64,000 bases of DNA from Candidatus Binatia bacterium (GTDB taxonomy: Bacteria > Desulfobacterota > Binatia > HRBIN30 > BPIQ01), in the NCBI GenBank assembly GCA_026004195.1, contig BPIQ01000002.1, positions 372,001 through 436,000 on the forward strand, in the 5' to 3' direction. Shown piece by piece: positions 45,478-55,455 of the stretch (position 1 is the stretch's first letter; every line of letters begins with the position of its first letter). Under the pieces are notes generated by a model. That model saw nothing but the letters and a program-made list of their open reading frames with translations, ran no database searches and had not been told where the DNA came from. Made by a program: the position numbers and the translations under genes.

Positions 45478-46968
45478 TCAGTCGTACACTCCGTCCGCGT
45501 ACCATGCTCGCGTCGCACGTTCGCAGTAGAGCCGGTACACACCGCCGTCGCTCAACTGCACTTCGTAGTAGTCGCGGCTCCGTGCCCCGTCGTTCCACCA
45601 GTCGGATTCGACGCGCCACGGCCCGGCAACGAGGACCACGCGACCCGAAAGCCCTTCCCCGCGCACGTAGTCGAGCCTTCCCCGGTCGTAGAACACCTCG
45701 AGAGGTCGCGGGGGACGGAAAGCTCGCAAGGCCAGGGGGAAACAGCCACGAGCTTCCGCGACCTGCGAAGCCCTCTCGCGCGCCGAAGCGGCAGAAGAAG
45801 GAAAGGGACCGAGGGTGAAAAGGTCCGGCCAGTGGGAGTCGGCCACGCCGGGTGTGCCCACGGAGTCCGCACCGCAGAGGGCCACGAGACGGGCGAGCGT
45901 GACGGAAAGCTTTTCGGGAGAAGGCCCGGAGGGTCGAAAAAGGTCGAGCTGCGCCGGGCGCAGGAGCTCGGGCGTGGCCCGCAGCCGGATCCCTTCCACG
46001 GGAGCGGAAGGCGGAGAGTTCTCGAGCCGGAGCCGCACGAGGGCGAGTAGAGCCTTCACGTCGTTGCTCGGCACGGCCACGGGCACCGTGCGCCGCTCTC
46101 GCCCTCCGCTCGTGAGGCCCAGTTCGAGCTCGAGCTCGCCACACACGAAACCCCGGAGCTGCGCCCGGGCCACGAGGCGATCGAGGAGCCGGCGTGTCAC
46201 GAAAAGAAAAGGTTCGAGGGTCTCGATGCCGTACTCGAGCTCCGTGCTTTCCTCGAGGACGAGGGGCGCAGGACGAGCCACGAGAGGGTGGGGATCCTCG
46301 CCCCGGGCCTTTCGAACGAGACTCACCCCTTCGCTCCCGAGCCGTGTTCCCACGGCGTCGACGGGGAGGGCGAGGAGCTGTCCGACCGTGCGGATTCCCC
46401 ACCGGCGCAGTTTCCGGGCGAGCTCGGGGTCGGGCTCGAGCGACTCCACCGGCAGGGGAGCGAGAAACGCCCACTCTTCCCCCGGCGGGATGACCGTCAC
46501 GCCCCCGCCGTCCCGCGCCGCGAGGTAAGCGGCCACTTTGGTCGACCCGAGACCCACGTGCGCTTCGATGCCCACGGCTCGGGCGCGCCGGGCCAGGGCG
46601 TTCGCCAGGGCGAGTTCGGTGGGAAACATGCCGCCGAGCCCGTCCACGTCGAGGTAGACGACTCCGCGGCCCGCGTCTTCCACCCGGGGCGAAAGGGAAT
46701 CCGCCACGTCGCAAAGTGCAGCTTGCGTAGCCCTTTCGGCTTCGGGATCCGCCGGACGCAGGGCGACCCGCGCATCCACGCCGCGGGCCTGCGTCGCGGT
46801 CATCCCCGGCGTCACGCCGAGGCGAGCGGCGAGGTCGGAGACCGCGACCACGAGGGCCCGTGCTCCGGGGCCGTCCGTGACCGCCAGCGCCTCTCCGCGC
46901 CGCTCGGGCTCAACCCGCAGCACGGCGGCCAGAGGCAGGTCGGGAACGTAAAGACAAGCAACCCGCAT
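45478..46968 (-). CDS. imuB: ImuB, catalytically inactive Y-family polymerase
   Basis: Hub of the ImuA-ImuB-DnaE2 mutasome that links DnaE2 to the sliding clamp. A 496-residue Y-family fold (VACLYVPDLPLAAVL, YLDVDGLGGMFP, VGLGSTKVAAYLAA) with the palm acidic set not conserved as in active DinB. A beta-clamp-binding motif QLDLF occurs in the C-terminal half (about 356), followed by the ImuB C-terminal domain (ALRAFRPPRPLEVF). ATG 46968 has GGGAGGGCG upstream and overlaps the imuA end by 59 bp. Confidence 0.94.
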   Translation of the reverse strand: MRVACLYVPDLPLAAVLRVEPERRGEALAVTDGPGARALVVAVSDLAARLGVTPGMTATQARGVDARVALRPADPEAERATQAALCDVADSLSPRVEDAGRGVVYLDVDGLGGMFPTELALANALARRARAVGIEAHVGLGSTKVAAYLAARDGGGVTVIPPGEEWAFLAPLPVESLEPDPELARKLRRWGIRTVGQLLALPVDAVGTRLGSEGVSLVRKARGEDPHPLVARPAPLVLEESTELEYGIETLEPFLFVTRRLLDRLVARAQLRGFVCGELELELGLTSGGRERRTVPVAVPSNDVKALLALVRLRLENSPPSAPVEGIRLRATPELLRPAQLDLFRPSGPSPEKLSVTLARLVALCGADSVGTPGVADSHWPDLFTLGPFPSSAASARERASQVAEARGCFPLALRAFRPPRPLEVFYDRGRLDYVRGEGLSGRVVLVAGPWRVESDWWNDGARSRDYYEVQLSDGGVYRLYCERATRAWYADGVYD

Positions 46969-47731
46969 GGGACGCCCTCCCCACCTCCGCATCCACCCAA
47001 CGAAACGCGAAATCCCGCCATCGGCCTGGCGGGCCGAGCTTGCTCCGCACGAGCCGCCCGCGGGCGTCGAAGCCGCCGAAAAGGCCGGGGCCGTGCGTAC
47101 ACCACACCGTCGCGGTCCTCTCCATCTCGACGACGAGCGCGGCGAAGCTTCCGACCGAACGCCGAGGCGTGAGGACGGCGAGGGCCGTGGCCGACCGCAG
47201 TGCCGCGCGGGCGAGCCTGGCCCAGAGGGACGGCATCTGCAGGCGCCCGGGCGGAGCTCCCTCCACGTCGAGCGTCACGAGTGCGAATCCCCGGGTCGAG
47301 AGAATCTGCTCGGCACACCGCAAACCCTCTCGCCAGGAGGGAGGCCGAACCCAGAGAAGAGTGGCGAGCTCGATCCCCGCGCGCACGGCGCTCGGCGGGT
47401 CGAAGGCGTGGGGGAAGTCGAGAAGAGCGGCGAACTCCCCCCGCCCCGTTACTTCGGCCAGCACCGCGTAGAGAAAAGAAGTGCGGCCAGGACCCACGAT
47501 CTCCCAGACCCGCCCGCGAAGGATCCCGCCCTCGAGAAGCTCCGCGAGAGGAGCCGAGAGGGGCAGAAAAGGCGGGGGCTCCGGGATAGCCCCCCACCGA
47601 ACCGTGCCCGGGAGCTCGAGCTCGCGGAGGATCGCTCGTCGAGAAGGGACCTCGAGGGTTCGTCGTGCGGTCCCACCGGACGGCAGGGGGAGATCGAGCC
47701 TCTCGACGGGAAGCGAGGTCCTGGGATGCAC
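46910..47731 (-). CDS. imuA: ImuA, RecA-like mutasome protein
   Basis: First gene of the mutagenesis cassette. The 273-residue protein has a RecA-like core with a degenerate Walker A (WEIVGPGRTSFLYAVL), then CAEQILSTRGFALVTLD and LRSATALAVL. It is thought to inhibit RecA and to recruit the polymerase. GTG 47731 is the only start before the conserved region; it lies 7 nt after a -10-like box, so a leaderless mRNA is predicted. Annotated SulA/RecA-like in many genomes. Confidence 0.86.
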   Translation of the reverse strand: MHPRTSLPVERLDLPLPSGGTARRTLEVPSRRAILRELELPGTVRWGAIPEPPPFLPLSAPLAELLEGGILRGRVWEIVGPGRTSFLYAVLAEVTGRGEFAALLDFPHAFDPPSAVRAGIELATLLWVRPPSWREGLRCAEQILSTRGFALVTLDVEGAPPGRLQMPSLWARLARAALRSATALAVLTPRRSVGSFAALVVEMERTATVWCTHGPGLFGGFDARGRLVRSKLGPPGRWRDFAFRWVDAEVGRASHAGCLSLRSRPASGRRAAG

Positions 47732-47738
47732 GGAGCGG

Positions 47739-47768
47739 ATTTTCGCCTTATTTTCGCCAGAGAGTCAA
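47739..47768 (-). promoter_or_regulatory. Promoter of imuA-imuB with overlapping direct repeats (candidate SOS operator)
   Basis: TTGACT (47763-47768), 18-nt spacer, GAAAAT (47739-47744). Two direct copies of GGCGAAAAT (47739-47747 and 47750-47758), 11 bp apart, about one helical turn, fill the space between -35 and -10. A repressor bound there would block the promoter. LexA sites vary between phyla, so this is a candidate, not an assignment. Confidence 0.5.
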
Positions 47769-48169
47769 CCCCCCTTGTCTGCCCCACCGTCGAGCTCGAG
47801 GAGGCGGCCCCGGGGGTGACGGGCCAGGGGCCGCACCGAGAATATTCGTCTCGAGTGCCCTCGAAGAGGCAGCCCCGGGGTGACGGACCACGCTCGCCCC
47901 GGGCCTCGGCGGTGATCCGCACCGACCACCCGGTAGGTTACCCTTACAGGCCGCGAGCAGTCGCCGGGGCGGGGGTCACAGGCGGGCTCCCGCGGCTCCC
48001 GACCGGGACCTGGCCTGCCGACGCCCGTGCTGCAGGAGGACCCCCCGCAGGCGTTTGCAGTCACCGGCGGCGTTCGTCTTCTTCCTGCGTGCTTGGAGGG
48101 CTTATCGCGGCGGGCAGGCCACGGTCGGCTGCCACGAGCGGGCAACCCGCCCGCGGCCCAAGAATGCCG
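47769..48169. other. Gene-free 400-bp region with a partial direct duplication
   Basis: No gene is supported. Two imperfect copies of a segment like CTCGAGGAGGCGGCCCCGGG followed by GTGACGG occur about 66 bp apart (near 47800 and 47866). The rest is G+C-rich without recognisable signals. Confidence 0.4.
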
Positions 48170-50814
48170 CTACGGTAATGGAAATCTGAAGGTACGAAAG
48201 ACCGCCTTGAAGGTGCGCACCGTGCCGGCGGCGTTGGCTCCGTTTCTCCGTAGGTGCACGCCGGTGAACGTCTGCCCGAAGCAGATTCCGGCCTCGGAGT
48301 CGATCACCTGAACCGTCATGTTCACCAGCGTGGGCACCGGCACCGCGGGGTCGGGGAGGTTCACCCCTTTGCCGACGACGGAGACCTTGGTTTGCTTCGG
48401 TCTTCCCGCAGGGCCGGCAAGCACCGCGACCAGTTCGAGGCCGTCGTTGGCCCGCGTCCTGTCCCGGTACCTGTAGCCCTTGTCGCCCACCGCAGCCCAG
48501 TTCGCGCCTGCCGGAGCCCGGAGCTCGGCAATCAGCGCCTGGCCCTCCCACACGCAGGACTGCGTAAGCCGCCGTCGACGTCGGCTTGCCCAGCTCCGCC
48601 CCCACGCGCCGTGGCGTGCCCCGGACGAGCCGGAGTCTGAAGACGTCCCTCCTGTCGTTGTTCGCGTCCCTGATCAGGATCGCCGCCTTCGTCGGCGCAT
48701 CGCAGCCCGCAAGCGGTGCCGAGGGGCAAGCCGGCCCCCCCAAGAAGGGTTCGTCGAACACGTACGCCGAGCCGCGCTGCCCGTCGTAGCCGTGTGCACC
48801 CACCGCTACCTTTCCCCCGGCGATTGCAACCGAGCCACCGAACCAGGCGTCCGGCGCGGCGTCGGGAGCCATGAGCTTGGCGGTCTCGTTCAGCGTGCCC
48901 GCCCAGCCCGTACCGGGCTCGACGAAGAGGTACGCGGAACCCTGGTTTTTCTGCCCGCCGATGTCGTCGTTGACAGCGCCTACCACCACCGTGTCCCCAC
49001 TGATCGCCACGGAGTCGCCGAAGTTGTCGAACGCAGCACGGTCCGAGGCGGTAAGCTTGGCCGTCTCGGTCATGTCCGCCCAGCCCGTCCCCGGCTTCAC
49101 GAAGACATACGCAGAACCCTGATTGAACTTCGCGCCGATGTCGTCAAAGGGCGCCCCTACCACCACCGTGTCCCCGGCGATTCCCACGGAGGCTCCGAAC
49201 ACGTCGAATTCCTGGCCGTCGGAGGCGGTGAGCTTGGCCGTCTCCGTCATATCCGCCCAGCCGGTCCCGGGCTTCACGAACACGTACGCCGAGCCGCGGA
49301 AGCTGTCGTCGCCGTACGCACCGACCACCACCGTGTCCCCGCTGACCGCCGCGGAGTAGCCGAATCCGTCCCCCGTTGCGCCGTCGGAGGCAGTGAGCTT
49401 GGCGGTCTCGGTCAGCGTGCCTGCCCACCCCGCGCCGGGCTCGACGAACGAAAACGTATGCCGAGCCCCCACTCTCGTATCCCGGCGCGCCCACCACTAC
49501 CGTGTCGCTGTCGATCGCCACGGAGAAGCCGCCCACGCCGTCGGAGGCAGTAAGCTTGGCGGTCTCGGTCAGATTGCCCGCCCAGCCCGTGGCGGGCTCG
49601 ACGAAAACGTACGCCGAGCCTTTGCCCGGCGCGCCCACCACCGCCGTGTCGCCGCTGATCGCCACGGACCTGCCGAACTCGTCACCCGCCGCGCCGTCCG
49701 AGGCGGTGAGCTTCGCCGTCTCGGTCATGTCCACCCAGCCCGTGCCGGGTTTGACGAACACGTACGCCGAGCCCTGGTGCGTGTTCGCGCCGATGTCGTC
49801 GAAGCGTGCGCCCACCACCATCGTGTCGCCGTCCAACGCCACGGAGTAGCCGAAGAAGTCACCCGCGGCACCGTCGGAAGCGGTGAGCTCGGCCTGCCGC
49901 ACGAAGGGGTCGATGGTGACGGGGTACTCGGCACCCGCGTCGTCGACCTCGATGGCGAGGGTCGCGCCTGCAAGCTCGAGCCGGGCGGGAAGCTCCTGGC
50001 CCTTCGCGTCCCACGCAGCGAGGCCCCGGTAGGCGAGCACGGCGGAGCCGCCCGGGCCACGCAGGACGAGCCCCCGGCCGTCCTCCTTCATCTCCGCGTG
50101 CAGCGTACCTGCCTGCTCGATCTCCACCCGCAGCGGCGCCCGCGCGGCCAGGCCCGCCGGACGCTCCGCGACCGTGAAGCCCTGCTCGAGGCCGAGAGGG
50201 CCGTTCACGTACCACTCCGTCACCACGCCCCGCCGGTACTCGACGCGGTTCCTGTCGGCCACGGGCATGACGTCGGCACCCCGCACATCCCCATCGGCGA
50301 TGCCTGCCCACCGGAGCCGCCATGTCTCGCCGCCCGCGTGCAGCTCGACGCCGCCTGCGGCAAAGACCGCACGCACGCCATGCCGCGGGTTCCCGGCCTC
50401 CAAGCGCCCGTCCCGGCGCACGCGCACCTGGTACGCCTGGGTATCGCGACCGAGTACACGCGAGATCGCCCCCTGCGCCGCAACCGGCAGGTCTCGAAGC
50501 GTGAGCCGCTCCTTCGCAGCCGCTGCACCTCCGTTCTCGCCTGCCTGCGTCGCGGACGCCCCAGGGTCGCCCGCCTGCGGTGCGGACGCGGCAGTCACGC
50601 CCGCCTGCAGCGCCGCGCCTACCGGCCCCGGCCCTCCGCCGGCCAGCAAAAGCAGCGCGGCGCAAAAAAGCGCCGCTTCCGCCAATGCCGCCGCACTGCG
50701 GCTTTCCCCCCGCCCGACTGACGCTCCTACCGATCTCCCGGCCGTGGAAAGAGGCGCGTTCGCTGCGCCCTCGGAGCCCGAAAAAACCCGCCTTCGGAGT
50801 CCGGCTGCCGCCAT
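48170..50814 (-). pseudogene. FG-GAP/integrin-like beta-propeller surface protein, frameshifted twice
   Basis: ATG 50814 (GGGGGG upstream) opens a signal-type segment (LAEAALFCAALLLLAGGG), an N-terminal domain of about 270 residues (DTQAYQVRVRRDG, TEWYVNGPLGLEQGFTVAE) and seven to eight repeats of about 55-60 residues with the pattern ETAKLTASDG, FGYSVAISGDTVVVGA, GSAYVFVEPGTGW. A 4-bp tandem duplication (CGAACGAA, 49445-49452) shifts the frame; sister repeats lack it. A second shift near 48555-48580 separates the last part (WEGQALIAELRAPAGANW to VFRTFRFPLP). The whole would be about 880 residues. Likely secreted or surface-exposed; now probably inactive. Confidence 0.75.
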
Positions 50815-51165
50815 GGGTGCCCCCCTTTCGGTTTCCCACTGCTCCCTGGGGCCGAGCGCGGGCTTAAAGCCGGCGGAAGACGGAGAAAACGAACTCGTCG
50901 AGGGGCGCGCTCTCCGGACCCGAACTCGCCCCCAAGATGGTCTCGAAACGATTCGACTCGTAGTCCGGCCAAGGGCTCCTTGTCAACGGGGGCTCGACAG
51001 GAAGTCGAACCGATGCGCAGAACGCAAAGTGGAAACCCGGGGCCTGCGAGCCACTTGGCCACGGTGCCCCTGCTCGCGCCCCGGCGGCCCGCGACGTACC
51101 ACTCCGTGACGCAGCCGTCGACGAGGGGGGCGGCTCGAGCCGCTCGTACTCGGCGTCGAGATCCT
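50815..51165. other. Gene-free stretch with a fragment of the VOC gene and tRNA-like remnants
   Basis: No intact gene. A 50-bp segment beginning at 51134 and running to 51183 matches 52228-52277 inside the VOC-family gene at 49 of 50 bases (codes ICLDVKDLDAEYERLE). Farther down, the minus strand around 50988-51070 has tRNA-like pieces (GTGGCCAAGTGG, GGTTCGA) that do not fold. The region looks like recombination debris beside VapBC. Confidence 0.55.
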
Positions 51166-51570
51166 TCACGTCGAGACAGATGTTGCGACGGCACGGATGT
51201 CCGTGCGTGCGAAGTCGGCGCCCTTGTACAGCAGCGGAACGTCGAGGACTTTGGCCAGTGCGTAGGAAAAGCAATCCCCGAAGTTCAACCCCGCAGCATG
51301 CCGTCCTTTTCCGAACCGGAAGTACGCGTGCCGTGCTACGTGGGCCTGCTGGCCGTCCACGGCAACGAGCTCGATCCCCGCCTTCGAAAGGAACAGGTCC
51401 AGGTATCGCAGCCCTTCTGCGCCGTACCTCGCCTCGATGACGATCGAGGTCTCCACGAAAGTCGCGGCAGACATGACGCAACTCGCAGCATTCTCGATCG
51501 CCTCGTTGAACACCCGCCGTTCGGGCTCGTTCTGGAAAATCGCCAGGAGCGCCGAAGTGTCGATCACCAT
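51166..51570 (-). CDS. vapC: VapC-type PIN-domain toxin
   Basis: A 134-residue PIN ribonuclease. Acidic residues: Asp4 in MVIDTSALLAIF, Glu in ATFVETSIVIEAR, Asp in LNFGDCFSYALAK and Asp in YKGADFARTDI. It would cleave RNA, often tRNA, when freed from VapB. ATG 51570 overlaps the vapB stop by one base. The natural C-terminus (ARTDI) runs into ATSVST, whose bases and stop codon come from a duplicated VOC-gene fragment, so the 3' end was probably rebuilt by recombination; all catalytic residues remain. Confidence 0.9.
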   Translation of the reverse strand: MVIDTSALLAIFQNEPERRVFNEAIENAASCVMSAATFVETSIVIEARYGAEGLRYLDLFLSKAGIELVAVDGQQAHVARHAYFRFGKGRHAAGLNFGDCFSYALAKVLDVPLLYKGADFARTDIRAVATSVST

Positions 51571-51824
51571 CAGCGTGGAAGGCCTCTCTCGTCGTAGCCG
51601 ATGATGTCGTCCGCCGGCCGTCGATCCCGCACCGGGAGCGCGGCACACTCCAGCGCGATCTCGTCGAGCTCATCGGCCAGACGCCGCTGCGCCCGCTCGC
51701 GACGCAGCCGCGCTAACCGCTCCCTCAGGGAGCGAATCACCGCCTCGGTCTTCGTTTCGCCTGCGAGTTTCGCAACCGCCGCCGCCAGTCGCTCCGCCTC
51801 TGGATTCCTGATGTTCAACGCCAC
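51570..51824 (-). CDS. vapB: VapB-type antitoxin
   Basis: An 84-residue antitoxin of the Rv0623/PSK-like group: an N-terminal short DNA-binding segment (MALNIRNPEAERLAAAVAKL, TKTEAVIRSLRERL) and a C-terminal toxin-binding tail (ADDIIGYDERGLP). GTG start with GGAG upstream. The 5' flank holds two direct GTGTAG copies 9 bp apart and AT-rich sequence (CATATCTATAC) that may be the autoregulatory operator. Directly precedes vapC. Confidence 0.87.
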   Translation of the reverse strand: MALNIRNPEAERLAAAVAKLAGETKTEAVIRSLRERLARLRRERAQRRLADELDEIALECAALPVRDRRPADDIIGYDERGLPR

Positions 51825-52068
51825 GGTTTCTCTCCGTATAGATATGTGGCTACACGACTACACGCTCCCCGTCAATCAGCCGTGTCGCGCTTACTGGCAA
51901 AGAGCCGTGAGGCTCACGCGCGAACCCGACAAAGCGGACTCCGCGCCGGGAACCGTCGGGACAAAAACGCATCCTGTCGGGCACCCCGGCGAGCCGACAC
52001 GAAACGGCCGCGGTCGGTGAGGGGAGTGCATATCCCGCGCCTGGCGTGCCGGACAGGCGGCCCGTCGG

Positions 52069-52551
52069 CTACCCCGAGCCGATCCTCCCTTCGCGTAACG
52101 CGATGGGGCTCGTGTCGTCGAGAATCTCCTGAAGCTCGATGACGTTGCCGTCCGGGTCGCGGCCGTAGGTCGTCCGAAGGCCCATCCCGATGTCCTTCGG
52201 CGGGCAGTGAAACACCATCCCCGCGGCCTCGAGCCGCTCGTACTCCGCGTCGAGATCCTTCACGTCGAGACAGATGTGCGTGATCCCGTGGTCGCAAACG
52301 GGCCGCCGTGGGTCGGACTCGCGCGGCCGCGGAGACTCGTACTCGAAAAGCTCGATCACCGTGTTCCCCGCGCTCAGCATGACGGCACGCGCAGCCGAGT
52401 TCTCGAGCCCGGTGATCTCGTCGGCGACCTGCGTACCCTGTTTCCACGCGAACTCGAACACGACGCGAAAGCCCAGGAGATCGCGGTAGAACGCGAGAGC
52501 GCGTTCGAGGTTCGGGGTCGAGATGGCCGTGTGGTGCACGCCTCGAATCAT
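52069..52551 (-). CDS. VOC-superfamily (glyoxalase/dioxygenase-like) protein
   Basis: A 160-residue two-repeat VOC protein. Start IRGVHHTAISTPNLERALAF has the first metal His; GNTVIELFEYESP supplies the Glu; CDHGITHICLDVKDLD the second His; DPDGNVIELQE the last Glu. Resembles methylmalonyl-CoA epimerase/glyoxalase-type proteins, but the substrate is unknown. A 50-bp piece of its second half is duplicated about 1.1 kb away at the 3' end of vapC. Confidence 0.88.
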   Translation of the reverse strand: MIRGVHHTAISTPNLERALAFYRDLLGFRVVFEFAWKQGTQVADEITGLENSAARAVMLSAGNTVIELFEYESPRPRESDPRRPVCDHGITHICLDVKDLDAEYERLEAAGMVFHCPPKDIGMGLRTTYGRDPDGNVIELQEILDDTSPIALREGRIGSG

Positions 52552-52864
52552 CGTCTTGCCCTCCGGCTGTCCTTATGGCGCGGCCCGCGACGGAAAGCCA
52601 GGAACGCGCGGCCCACGACACAAGCCAGGACTGCGAGGCTCGCCTCCTTCCCGAACGATGGCTTCCGGAGGAAGGCGCACCGCGCGGGCGGGGAGCACCC
52701 CGGCTGCGATGCCTCCGCGAGAAGACGGCCCCCGGGCCGGGAGAGTCGCCAGAGAGAAAGTTCTCGAGCAGGAGCACGACCTGCGCCGGCCTTCGCCCGA
52801 GCGGCTTTCAGCCGAAGGCAACCGTTGGACTTCCCCCAGGCGGCGTCGTAAAGGGAAACCCGCC
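52552..52864. other. Gene-free 313-bp divergent region between VOC and amidase genes
   Basis: Must hold the promoters of both divergent genes. I see no convincing -35/-10 pair, no repeat-family copy and no supportable small gene; open frames here have no recognisable similarity. Confidence 0.35.
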
Positions 52865-54310
52865 ATGTCCGACGAACTCGCTTTTCTCGACGCGACCGCG
52901 CAAGCCGACCTCGTCCGGCGCGGCGAAGTGTCGCCGGCCGAGCTCGTCGATCGCGCGATCGAACGAATCGAAAAGCTCGACCCGCAACTGAACGCCGTTA
53001 TCACGCCGCTTTTCGAAAAGGCGAGAAAGCAGGCGCGCGACCCGAACCTCCCTCGGGGCCCCTTCCGGGGCGTTCCTTTTCTTCTCAAGGATCTCGTTTG
53101 CCAGAGTGCCGGAGACCCTTACCACTGCGGCATGAAAGTCCTCAGGGAACGGGGCTGGATCTCCGACCACGACACGTACCTCGCGGCCAGGTTCCGGGCT
53201 GCGGGTTTCGTCTTCCTCGGAAAGACGAACGTGCCCGAGCTGGGCCCCATTCCGACGACGGAGCCCGAAGCTTACGGACCGACCCGCAATCCTTGGGACA
53301 CGGCCCGCTCGCCCCTCGGCTCGAGCGGTGGCTCGGCGGCAGCCGTGGCCTCGGGGATGGTTCCCGTGGCGCACGGAAACGACGGCGGCGGATCGATCCG
53401 CATCCCGGCTTCGGCCTGTGGGCTCGTGGGCCTCAAGCCCTCGCGCGGGCGAACGTCGCTCGGCCCCGATCTCGGGGAATCCTGGCACGGGCTGGTCGCC
53501 GAGCACGTGCTCGCGCGTTCGGTGCGAGACACCGCCGCGATTCTCGACGCCGTCGCCGGTCCCATGCCCGGAGACCCCTACTTCGCTCCGCCCCCGGCCC
53601 GTCCTTTTCTCCTGGAAGTCGAAGCCCAGCCGCGTCCTCTCCGGATCGGATTCTGGACCGAAGCGCCGAATCGCGCGGTCGCCGTGCACCCGGAGTGCAA
53701 AAAGGCCGCGGAGTCCGTGGCCACCCTTCTCGGAAGCCTCGGCCACAGGGTCGAAGAAGCCCATCCCCGGGCTCTCGAGGAAGAGGAGTTCCAGCACCAC
53801 ATGGCCACCGTCGTCTGCTGCTGGACGGCGAGGGATCTCGACTACTGGAGCGGTCAGCTCGGGCGGAAGCTCGGCCCCGACGACGTCGAGATTTACACCT
53901 GGCTCGTGGCCGAACGCGGAAAGGGAATCCCGGCTTCCGAATACATCGCGAGCACGCAGTGGTTCGAAGCCTACAGCCGGCGTGTGGCCGCGTGGTGGGA
54001 GGAGGGGTTCGATGTTCTGCTGACGCCCACGCTCGCCGAACCGCCGCCGCTCCTCGGAGACGTGAAGTCCACGAAAGAAAACCCGGATCGGGGTCTCGTG
54101 CGGGGGCTGCCCTTCGTCGTCTTCACGGCGCCCTTCAACGTCACAGGGCAACCGGCGATCTCGCTGCCGCTCCACTGGACGCCCGAGGGTCTACCCGTGG
54201 GCGTGCAGTTCGTAGCACCCTACGCCCGGGAGGACCTCCTCCTCGCCATCGCCGGGCAGCTCGAAAAGGCGTGCCCCTGGAAGGACCGGAAGCCCCCGGT
54301 CCACGCTTGA
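52865..54310 (+). CDS. NylA-like amidase (amidase-signature family)
   Basis: A 481-residue amidase. Triad: Lys in [12 protein letters not shown], cis-Ser in [15 protein letters not shown] and nucleophile Ser in [13 protein letters not shown]. The DPYHCGMK stretch after the catalytic Lys, plus [16 protein letters not shown], are typical of the 6-aminohexanoate cyclic dimer hydrolase (NylA)-like branch, which also acts on other cyclic or linear amides. ATG 52865 starts [17 protein letters not shown]. 17 bp upstream of the glycosyltransferase gene on the same strand. Confidence 0.88.
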   Translation: MSDELAFLDATAQADLVRRGEVSPAELVDRAIERIEKLDPQLNAVITPLFEKARKQARDPNLPRGPFRGVPFLLKDLVCQSAGDPYHCGMKVLRERGWISDHDTYLAARFRAAGFVFLGKTNVPELGPIPTTEPEAYGPTRNPWDTARSPLGSSGGSAAAVASGMVPVAHGNDGGGSIRIPASACGLVGLKPSRGRTSLGPDLGESWHGLVAEHVLARSVRDTAAILDAVAGPMPGDPYFAPPPARPFLLEVEAQPRPLRIGFWTEAPNRAVAVHPECKKAAESVATLLGSLGHRVEEAHPRALEEEEFQHHMATVVCCWTARDLDYWSGQLGRKLGPDDVEIYTWLVAERGKGIPASEYIASTQWFEAYSRRVAAWWEEGFDVLLTPTLAEPPPLLGDVKSTKENPDRGLVRGLPFVVFTAPFNVTGQPAISLPLHWTPEGLPVGVQFVAPYAREDLLLAIAGQLEKACPWKDRKPPVHA

Positions 54311-54327
54311 GGATCGGGTCGGGACGC

Positions 54328-55455
54328 ATGCCGTCGGTCTTCCTCGTCTCGATCGGCGCAGTGTGGTTCTCCACCGTCGGCTACCTCGTTCTCCTCGCTC
54401 TCGTGGCGGCCATTCGACGGCGGAGGGCCCCGGCGGTGCGCAGGGCTCGGCCCGAGCTTCCCGCCGTCGCCGTCGTCGTCCCCACCTGGAACGAGTCGCC
54501 CCTCATCTCGAGAAAGCTCGCCAACCTCGCCGCCACCCGCTACCCGAGCGACCGGATACGCGTTCTCGTCGCCGACGGCGGCTCTTCGGACGGGACGGCG
54601 GAAATCGTGCGAGGGTACCGATTCTTCGGGAACGAGGTGCCGGTCCTGACGTTCGACGGCGGAGCGCACCAGGCCGCGCAGATTTCCATGGCTCTCGACG
54701 CCGTCCCCGAGGAAATCGTCGTCGTCACCGACGCGGATGCGGAGCTCGCCCCCGACTGTCTCGAGAAGCTCGTCCTCCACCTTCTCGAACACCCGAGAAC
54801 GGCGGTCGTCGGGGCGCTGGTCGAGCCCGAGACGGGGATGCCGGAAGAAGCGGTTTACTGGTGGCTCCGGAATCTCCTCTGGTCGCTCGAGGGGGAAGCT
54901 CTGGGGTGCGCGAACGTTTCGGGCGTGTGCTTTGCTGCACGGCGGAGTCGGTTTCGGCCCGGCCCGAGGGCGCACGCGTTCGACATTCGCGTGGCGCTAT
55001 GCGGAGCCCTCGCCGGCTGGGAGGTCCGTCTTTGCCGAGCCGCCCGGGCCCGGGAACTCCGGGTGCCCCAGGGTCGGCGGGAGTTTCTCCGTTTTCGCGT
55101 CCGCCGGGGGACGGGGTTTCTCCGGGAGCTTCTCGACGCTTGGCGGGCCGGAAGCTTGCCCCGCCGGCTGCGTGTCGCCTGTGTCGTCCGTCTCTGGAAC
55201 CTCCTCCTGACCCCGTTTTTCGTCGCCGCTGCCGCCGTGGCGGGGTCGGCCCTCTTGTCGACACGCCTCTGGTGGGTTCCGCCGGCTACGACCGCCCTCG
55301 CTTTCGCCCCCCTTTTTGCCCTGCCTCTTCTCTCCTCGACGCTCCGTCCCTGGGCCCGAAGCCGCCTCCCCATCGCCACGCTCCGGTGTGCGTTCTGGAC
55401 GTGGCAGTCGCTTCTGCGGATCGCGACCTCCGCGGCGCGAACGGTGCCATCGTGA
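54328..55455 (+). CDS. GT2-family glycosyltransferase, membrane-bound
   Basis: A 375-residue glycosyltransferase. An N-terminal membrane helix (WFSTVGYLVLLALVAAI) leads into the GT-A domain: VAVVVPTWNESPLISRKL, VLVADGGSSDGTAEI and the DxD-type VVTDADAEL. C-terminal membrane helices (LTPFFVAAAAVAGSALL and later) anchor it. The acceptor-site QxxRW motif is not evident. It would transfer a sugar from a nucleotide-sugar to a lipid or surface polymer. Its stop overlaps the radical SAM start (GTGA). Confidence 0.84.
   Translation: MPSVFLVSIGAVWFSTVGYLVLLALVAAIRRRRAPAVRRARPELPAVAVVVPTWNESPLISRKLANLAATRYPSDRIRVLVADGGSSDGTAEIVRGYRFFGNEVPVLTFDGGAHQAAQISMALDAVPEEIVVVTDADAELAPDCLEKLVLHLLEHPRTAVVGALVEPETGMPEEAVYWWLRNLLWSLEGEALGCANVSGVCFAARRSRFRPGPRAHAFDIRVALCGALAGWEVRLCRAARARELRVPQGRREFLRFRVRRGTGFLRELLDAWRAGSLPRRLRVACVVRLWNLLLTPFFVAAAAVAGSALLSTRLWWVPPATTALAFAPLFALPLLSSTLRPWARSRLPIATLRCAFWTWQSLLRIATSAARTVPS

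Noticed and set aside
50988-51070. tRNA-like segment on the minus strand (possible acceptor pairing 6 of 7, GTGGCCAAGTGG D-arm-like, GGTTCGA T-loop-like)
   Set aside because: No anticodon stem and no T stem can be formed; at best a decayed tRNA or integration remnant.
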